Of a DNA stretch of 64,000 bases, positions 55,412-64,000 are shown piece after piece (position 1 is the stretch's first letter; the number at the start of each line of letters is the position of its first letter). The notes beneath the pieces were generated by a model. The model searched no databases, was not told where the DNA came from, and worked only from the letters and a program-made list of their open reading frames with translations. Source of the DNA: Maribacter sp. HTCC2170 (GTDB lineage: Bacteria; Bacteroidota; Bacteroidia; Flavobacteriales; Flavobacteriaceae); the NCBI RefSeq assembly GCF_000153165.2, contig NC_014472.1, positions 1,113,501 to 1,177,500 on the forward strand, written 5' to 3'. The position numbers were made by a program, and so were the translations under genes.

Positions 55412-55780
55412 CTAGCACTGACCAGCCTTAGGGTTGGGATATTTATCGTTTTGGTCTTCATGGGTATTATCCAAACAAGCGAAGTCCTTCTCCAGCAAAA
55501 GAAAAAACGAATCTCCATCCGAAAGTGCTTCAGTATGATCAATACCTACAACATCATTGTTATTCCAGTCCTTGGCAAAAGTTTTAGGAACATTAAGAGT
55601 TATGGCATTATTATTAAAATCGACCTGCAAATGTTCAATCGCCTTTTGTTTTACACCGTATACCAAGGTAGTAGAATTAAACTTGGTGATTTTTTCTATT
55701 TGACCTTCTTCACAGAATTTTTTCACCTCAGTGGGTGTTAATCTAAATCGTACTGAATTTTCTTTGATTCGTATTTTCAT
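55412..55780 (-). CDS. Small conserved protein paired with the molybdoenzyme
   Basis: 122 residues, no signal peptide or membrane helix. MKIRIKENSVRFRLTPTEV begins a small alpha/beta domain. The C-terminal part is acidic and ends in Cys, with a second Cys 22 residues earlier (DFACLDN). I do not recognise a named function. It is the first gene of the unit with the FdhF/YdeP-type enzyme, so a role in its maturation or in partner binding is a reasonable guess only. Confidence 0.7.
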   Translation of the reverse strand: MKIRIKENSVRFRLTPTEVKKFCEEGQIEKITKFNSTTLVYGVKQKAIEHLQVDFNNNAITLNVPKTFAKDWNNNDVVGIDHTEALSDGDSFFLLLEKDFACLDNTHEDQNDKYPNPKAGQC

Positions 55781-55960
55781 ATATTTAATTAAATTGATTT
55801 AAATCTTCTCGAAGATAGTTATTCCAAGATAAAACAGAATTCAATAAAATCACAAAATCCATTTAATATATCCTAATTAAAAAGGTTGAAAGCATCATAA
55901 AAACCATTAAATTTATTGGAGCTCACGAGCTTCAATGAAAATCACCAAAACAGAACCTAA

Positions 55961-59341
<3,381 letters not shown>

Positions 59342-59364
59342 ACATATTAAAAAAGAGCTGTTTT

Positions 59365-60165
59365 TCAATACTTCTCAGGCACAAAAGTTTGGTATTGCAT
59401 TGGAGGACGAACATACCCTTCATGTTGCGGCAAGGGAGGCAAAGTTATGTTCTCATATTTCATTTCTTGATATGGAATTTGACTAAGAATATGACTGATG
59501 CAATTAAGTCTGGCCTTTTTCTTATTATCAGCATTTACAACATACCACGGTACTTGTTTGGTATCTGTATGCGCGAACATGTCATCTTTCGCTTTGGAAT
59601 ACTCCAACCAACGAGAGCGCGATTGCAAATCCATGGGGCTGAATTTCCAGCGTTTCAAAGGGTTTTTAATTCGGCTTTTAAAGCGTTTCTCCTGTTCCTC
59701 GTCGCTCACTGAAAACCAATACTTTAAGAGCATTATGTCCGAACGCACAAGCATACGTTCAAAATCAGGGCAAGAACGTAAAAATTCGTCGTACTCATCA
59801 TCAGTACAGAAACCCATTACTTTTTCAACACCCGCTCTATTATACCAGCTCCTGTCAAAGATTACAATCTCCCCAGCCGCGGGCAAGTGTGACACATAAC
59901 GTTGAAAATACCATTGTGATTTTTCCTTCTCGGTAGGCACCCCTAAAGCAACTACCCTACACACCCTAGGGTTTAATGGCTCAGTAAATCTTTTGATGGT
60001 CCCACCTTTACCAGAGGCATCTCTACCCTCAAAAATAATGACAACTTTCAGGCCTTGGGTTCTTACCCATTCCTGAAGGTGTACCAGTTCTTTATGTAAA
60101 CAGGCCAATGCCTCTTCATAATTTACTTCAGCTCCTGTACATGATTTGTTTTTAGATTCTCCCAT
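59365..60165 (-). CDS. ppk2: Polyphosphate kinase 2 (class I type)
   Basis: 266 residues. The Walker A motif is FEGRDASGKGGT (G47-T56), Walker B is IFDRSWYNRAGVE and the lid is RIKNPLKRWKFSPMD. This is the one-domain PPK2 that phosphorylates nucleoside diphosphates (ADP or GDP) with polyphosphate. All key residues are present. It converges on the GH2 gene, 23 bases apart. Confidence 0.95.
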   Translation of the reverse strand: MGESKNKSCTGAEVNYEEALACLHKELVHLQEWVRTQGLKVVIIFEGRDASGKGGTIKRFTEPLNPRVCRVVALGVPTEKEKSQWYFQRYVSHLPAAGEIVIFDRSWYNRAGVEKVMGFCTDDEYDEFLRSCPDFERMLVRSDIMLLKYWFSVSDEEQEKRFKSRIKNPLKRWKFSPMDLQSRSRWLEYSKAKDDMFAHTDTKQVPWYVVNADNKKKARLNCISHILSQIPYQEMKYENITLPPLPQHEGYVRPPMQYQTFVPEKY

Positions 60166-60226
60166 AAAACGAATTTAATAAAAAAGGGTTTTATGATATT
60201 GTTCTTCCGAATCAAAACAGTCGAAG

Positions 60227-60245
60227 AGCACATATTTATTGTGCT
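60227..60245. repeat. Inverted repeat AGCACA-N7-TGTGCT
   Basis: Perfect 6-base arms around 7 bases of A/T, in the divergent region between ppk2 and the PhyH gene. It could be a regulator site or a small hairpin. Confidence 0.3.
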
Positions 60246-60355
60246 TCTAAATAAGCTTAAAAACAAAACCAGTAACAATTAAACCCAACATAAATTCATT
60301 ACTTTTAGGAATGCGGATTCGCATCTTTCTACAGATTTAATAAAATAATATTGCC

Positions 60356-61180
60356 ATGTTGACCACAGCTGAGATTCAAGCATATAAAAAGGACGGTTTC
60401 CTTATTCTTAAAAATCTATTTGACCAAGAGGAAATAAGTTTACTCAAAAAAGCAGCACAAGAAGACAATGAATTGGACCGGCGTTCTTACGGACGAGACG
60501 ATGGAGAGGGAGGAACAGTACGCTTATCCATTTGGAACCATCCCGGCAATAATATTTATGGCCTATTCGCACGTAGCGAACGTCTAGTAAATGTTGCCGA
60601 AACTCTATTGCAAGGGGAAGTTTATCATTACCATTCCAAAATGATTCTTAAAGACGCTAAGGTAGGAGGGGCCTGGACTTGGCACCAAGACTATGGATAT
60701 TGGTATAATTTTGGGGTCTTACAACCTTTGTTGACTAGTGTCACCATTGCCGTTGACAAAGCTACTAAAGAAAATGGTTGTCTGCAGGTACTAAAGGGGT
60801 CACAATCTTTAGGAAGGGTAAATCATTCCTTAACTGGAGATCAGGCTGGTGCCGATATGGAGCGTGTTATAGCAGCCAAAAAAATATTTCCTCTGGTCTA
60901 TTGCGAAATGGAACCTGGAGATGCCATGTTCTTTGATTGTAATATACTTCATCGCTCGGACCAAAACCATTCCGATCATTCTAGATGGTCATTGATTAGT
61001 TGCTATAACGCGGCGCGTAATGATCCCTATAAAAAAGGACAGCATGCAAGTTATTCCCCTTTGGAAAAAGTAGATAATGAGGCTATCAGGAATTCCCCCA
61101 TTTTGGGCTTTGGCGAACATAACTCTTCTGATTGGGTAGGCCCGAACAAAGATCAAACAATAGAAAAACTCAAGTCTTAA
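60356..61180 (+). CDS. Phytanoyl-CoA dioxygenase (PhyH) family oxygenase
   Basis: 274 residues of the Fe(II)/2-oxoglutarate oxygenases. The iron triad is H110-Q-D112 (WTWHQDYGYW) with distal H199 (ILHRSDQNH). DGFLILKNLFDQEEI is the typical N-terminus. PhyH proteins hydroxylate diverse small molecules; the substrate here is not clear. It ends in a 4-base overlap with the convergent Gfo/Idh gene. Confidence 0.9.
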   Translation: MLTTAEIQAYKKDGFLILKNLFDQEEISLLKKAAQEDNELDRRSYGRDDGEGGTVRLSIWNHPGNNIYGLFARSERLVNVAETLLQGEVYHYHSKMILKDAKVGGAWTWHQDYGYWYNFGVLQPLLTSVTIAVDKATKENGCLQVLKGSQSLGRVNHSLTGDQAGADMERVIAAKKIFPLVYCEMEPGDAMFFDCNILHRSDQNHSDHSRWSLISCYNAARNDPYKKGQHASYSPLEKVDNEAIRNSPILGFGEHNSSDWVGPNKDQTIEKLKS

Positions 61181-62367
61181 GTTCTAGTTTTTTGAACCAA
61201 TACTCCTGTAATCTTATGTTTCAGGATGACTTTAGTATCCCCAGTGGGTAATTTCTCTTCTTTAATCAAATAATGATCTTTATCGTAGGAAGCCCATTCT
61301 TTCTTAGCACTTACTGGCTCATCACCTCTCCAATCTTCCAGAATTACAGCCTCCCATAATTTGGTATGGGCAGATTTATAGGCAGCATCAAGAATAGCAT
61401 TCACAACATATCCATCATAAAAAGTTTCCTGCGGTTCTCGCTTTTCTTCAATTGCAGCGAACATATCAGTAAACATATTGGAATAACCCAGTTCATGAGC
61501 CTCATCCCCTACTGGAAACAACCAACCATTATTCACTTCAGCCTTTTCAGCAACATAACCATCGCCTTTGCCAGTAGTGAACATTTCGAAACCAGTTCTT
61601 AAAAAACTATTAATCCAAATGGTACCCTCAGTACCCATGACTTCATCTCTAAGATCCATACCTCCTCTAAAGGCCCAACTCACTTCAAATTGTCCAATTG
61701 CGCCATTCGCATATCTGACCAATCCAATAGCATGATCTTCTGCCTCGATAGGATGTACCTGCGTATCTGCCCAGCACATCACTTCTAGGGGTTTTACATT
61801 TTTACCTATAAAATTTCTACTAATCTCAACACAATGACAGCCCAAATCAATGATGGCTCCACCTCCTGATTTTTCCTTATCCCAGAACCAATCACTGTGG
61901 GGCCCAGGATGTGTTTCACGTGATTTAGCCCATAGTATTCTACCTAAGTCACCATTTTTAATACTCTCTAGAGATTTCAAAAATTTAGGAGTGTAGCATA
62001 GGTCTTCCAAATACCCCCCAAAGATTCCAGCATCTTCCACCATATCGAGCATTCGTTTTGCTTCTTCAGCTGTTCTGCCCAGTGGCTTGGTACAAATAAC
62101 ATGCTTTCTTGCCTTCACACATTCAATTACTGCTGCTTCATGTAGATGATTGGGTAAAGAAATGAGTACCACGTCTACATCTGGCAGATTAATCGCCTCC
62201 TCCATAGAGTTGGTGTGATGCGACAGGCCGTATTCATCAGCAAATTGCTCGGCATTAAGCATATTTCTCGAATACACAGTAACTACGCGATCCATTCTTC
62301 GCTGAGAATGCAATGATTCAGCATAAAAACGAGCAATGAAACCCGATCCCAACATGGCTATTTTCAT
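61177..62367 (-). CDS. Gfo/Idh/MocA-family oxidoreductase
   Basis: 396 residues. The N-terminal Rossmann fold has AMLGSGFIARFYAESL, then LISLPNHLH and VICTKPLGRT (the E-K-P motif with Thr for Glu). The catalytic region is GGGAIIDLGCHCVEISRNF, with the conserved Asp and His. No signal peptide, so cytoplasmic. Members oxidise sugars or inositols with NAD(P). It diverges from a DUF1080 gene 139 bases away. In Bacteroides and relatives this pairing can mean C3-oxidation of a glycoside followed by cleavage of the 3-keto product. Confidence 0.9.
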   Translation of the reverse strand: MKIAMLGSGFIARFYAESLHSQRRMDRVVTVYSRNMLNAEQFADEYGLSHHTNSMEEAINLPDVDVVLISLPNHLHEAAVIECVKARKHVICTKPLGRTAEEAKRMLDMVEDAGIFGGYLEDLCYTPKFLKSLESIKNGDLGRILWAKSRETHPGPHSDWFWDKEKSGGGAIIDLGCHCVEISRNFIGKNVKPLEVMCWADTQVHPIEAEDHAIGLVRYANGAIGQFEVSWAFRGGMDLRDEVMGTEGTIWINSFLRTGFEMFTTGKGDGYVAEKAEVNNGWLFPVGDEAHELGYSNMFTDMFAAIEEKREPQETFYDGYVVNAILDAAYKSAHTKLWEAVILEDWRGDEPVSAKKEWASYDKDHYLIKEEKLPTGDTKVILKHKITGVLVQKTRT

Positions 62368-62506
62368 AATTTTCTTTATTTGGTTTATTTGACAGTGAAC
62401 TTGTTTGCCTAGGACAATCTCAAGTCGTCACTCTCAAATTTAAAACATTTGACTTGGAATTGTTAGCTAAAATCAGAACCTTTATTGTAAACCATACTCA
62501 AAAAAC

Positions 62507-63316
62507 ATGAGAATTTATAAGACGATATCGACAATAAACAGCCTTCTCATCCTATTTTTTATCATACTAATTTCTGGCCTACAGGCTTGCAGAGAGAAAA
62601 AAGAAAAAACAATGGAAGGAATAAAGGTGGTTTCAGAAACCACCGATGGTTTCCGAGCCATTTTTAATGGCACTTCATTATCGGATTGGGAAGGCAATCG
62701 CACCTACTGGCGAGTCGAAAATGGCACTATCATTGGTGAAATCACCCCGGAAACCTTATTGAAGGCCAATACATTTTTGATTTACAAAAACAAACTGAAT
62801 GATTTTGAGTTGAAAACAGAGTTTCGAATTTCTGAAAGTGGGAACAGTGGAATAAATTATCGTAGTGAACAGGTGGACACGATACCCTTTGCACTTCGTG
62901 GATACCAAGCTGATATTGATGGGAAGCACCGATATACAGGACAAAATTATGAGGAACGTAAGCGCACAACCTTAGCTTATCGTGGAGAGAAAGCCTTAAT
63001 AACCTCACAAAAAAATACCGATGCCGAAGAATCCTTACGAGCCAATGTGAAAAATAATGCTTGGCAAAATCGTGAAGTAACAGCATCTTTAGGGAATATT
63101 GATTCATTGCGAACAAAAATCAATTACGAATGGAACGAATGTCACCTTATTATCAAAAACAACCGACTTCAACATTATATCAATGGTGTTTTAATGAGTG
63201 ACATAACCGATAATGACTTGATTAACCGAAAAAAATCTGGCTTGTTGGGTTTACAATTACATGTGGGGCCGCCTATGAAAGTAGAGTACCGTAATATTCT
63301 TTTGAAGAAGTTATAA
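62507..63316 (+). CDS. DUF1080 (3-keto-disaccharide hydrolase-like) lipoprotein
   Basis: 269 residues. The signal peptide ends in LQAC (C28), a lipobox. IFNGTSLSDWEGNRTYWRVENGTIIGE is the DUF1080 start, and FELKTEFRISESGNSGINYRS and GLLGLQLHVGPPMKVEYRNI follow. The fold is GH16-like; several members cleave 3-keto-glycosides. It diverges from a Gfo/Idh oxidoreductase, a candidate partner. Its specificity is not known. Confidence 0.88.
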   Translation: MRIYKTISTINSLLILFFIILISGLQACREKKEKTMEGIKVVSETTDGFRAIFNGTSLSDWEGNRTYWRVENGTIIGEITPETLLKANTFLIYKNKLNDFELKTEFRISESGNSGINYRSEQVDTIPFALRGYQADIDGKHRYTGQNYEERKRTTLAYRGEKALITSQKNTDAEESLRANVKNNAWQNREVTASLGNIDSLRTKINYEWNECHLIIKNNRLQHYINGVLMSDITDNDLINRKKSGLLGLQLHVGPPMKVEYRNILLKKL

Positions 63317-63414
63317 AACCATGTCGTTTGTTCAATTATTTTTTTGAGAATGATTTTTTGACAAACCTCTTAAAACACGCATCGTTTTTTCACCTCATTT
63401 TTTGCTACAAATAA

Positions 63415-64000
63415 TCATTGGAGTCCATGAACTTCATTTAGTTTATACACTTCGAATACTCTTGACCACTCTTTTGATTGGCCTGGCTTAATAAAAATAT
63501 CAATAAACAACTCTGGACTAACAACATGCTTCCAACCCCAAAGATTCACTTTGTTGGTTTTAAAACTACCTTTTTCACTTACTCCAATCTTATGCTTATG
63601 ATTCAATAGTTCCCATGATGCATCAACTTCTTCACTACCAGAAAGAAACTTAAAAAAGAATTGTTCGTTGGGTGTACCCTTAAAACTGAAATCATTAGAA
63701 CCAAGACTAACCTGCCTTTCTTTATTGACCATTTCGTCAAAAAGTGCAGGTTTTAATTGAAAAGGAAATTTCAATTTATAATCACTCCCAATGGGTTCAT
63801 TGTTAATGGCCATAAAATTGTGGACATATTCATTGGTGTGAATATCCTTTTCACCCCTATTTTCTAAATGATATTTTATTTTAAAACCGCTTTCATTAAG
63901 TATAATATTTTTCTTTAGCACATACGCATAGCCATTTACATTTTCTGATATGCAGCTGATCTTGATTGTATTTCGTGTTGATATTACTTCAAATGCAGCG
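63415..64000 (-). CDS. C-terminal part of an uncharacterised beta-sandwich protein, cut by the right window edge
   Basis: 195 codons are visible, in an open frame that runs off the window. A GTG at 63921 is not the start, because the frame continues upstream (AAFEVISTRNTIKISC and further). Segments such as KKNIILNESGFKIKYHLENRGEKDI and NEYVHNFMAIN resemble the middle and end of galactose-mutarotase-like folds (aldose 1-epimerases), with a His after EYVHN. The match is by eye and the missing N-terminus would decide. Confidence 0.55.
   Translation of the reverse strand, partial: AAFEVISTRNTIKISCISENVNGYAYVLKKNIILNESGFKIKYHLENRGEKDIHTNEYVHNFMAINNEPIGSDYKLKFPFQLKPALFDEMVNKERQVSLGSNDFSFKGTPNEQFFFKFLSGSEEVDASWELLNHKHKIGVSEKGSFKTNKVNLWGWKHVVSPELFIDIFIKPGQSKEWSRVFEVYKLNEVHGLQ

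Noticed and set aside
55917-55935. AGCT repeats upstream of the GH2 gene as an operator
   Set aside because: The repeat is short with a 4-base spacer and has no second copy that I noticed.

Overview
The window looks like the chromosome of a marine Flavobacteriaceae-type Bacteroidota. Supporting signs are the AT-rich sequence, promoters of the Bacteroidota type (TTTG, about 19-20 bases, TAnnTTTG), a bS16 protein with a long Ala/Glu-rich tail, a replicative polymerase with a fused proofreading exonuclease, many periplasmic or lipoprotein glycan enzymes, and sulfatases. I see no phage genes, transposases, CRISPR arrays or plasmid functions.

Layout. 1-4.1 kb: the start of a universal stress protein, hemN with an FNR-like operator, and a nucleotidyltransferase/sugar-kinase pair. 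4.2-8.7 kb: a xylose operon (xylB-xylA-sodium symporter). 9.1-30.9 kb: a large glycan-catabolism block. It holds a GH92 mannosidase on the plus strand. On the minus strand it holds a sialic acid operon (nanA lyase, N-acylglucosamine 2-epimerase, sialidase, a mutarotase-symporter fusion, sialate O-acetylesterase), then a LacI regulator, then a mannosidase/sugar-oxidation operon (GH38, RraA-like protein, MFS sugar porter, cupin, SDR sugar dehydrogenase, lactonase, mannonate dehydratase, GH76-like protein). 31-47.9 kb: tRNA-Asp and a mostly housekeeping block (DUF58, trxA, dnaE, rpsP-rimM, trmN, an amino-acid permease with an amidinohydrolase, a Rieske oxygenase, gcdH), interrupted by two sulfatases and a TIM-barrel protein. 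48-64 kb: a haem-c PSD1-type protein with a DUF1501 partner, an FdhF/YdeP-type molybdoenzyme, a membrane-anchored GH2 beta-galactosidase, PPK2, a PhyH oxygenase, a Gfo/Idh-DUF1080 pair, and a gene cut by the right edge.

How the genes may work together. The 9-31 kb block reads as a system for sialylated, mannose-rich glycoprotein glycans. Sialidase and esterase release sialic acid, the fused mutarotase-symporter imports it, and lyase plus epimerase convert it to N-acetylglucosamine and pyruvate. GH92, GH38 and GH76-like enzymes would release mannose. The genes beside them fit, step by step, a non-phosphorylating oxidation of mannose: import by MFS, oxidation to lactone by SDR, hydrolysis by lactonase, dehydration of mannonate to 2-keto-3-deoxygluconate by UxuA, and possibly aldol cleavage by the RraA-like protein. 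A LacI protein sits at the junction. Near-perfect ACTAAA-nCGn-TTTAGT palindromes lie at its own promoter and before the GH38 gene. This oxidative mannose operon is my main candidate for a little-described system. It is an inference from family membership and gene order and has not been tested.
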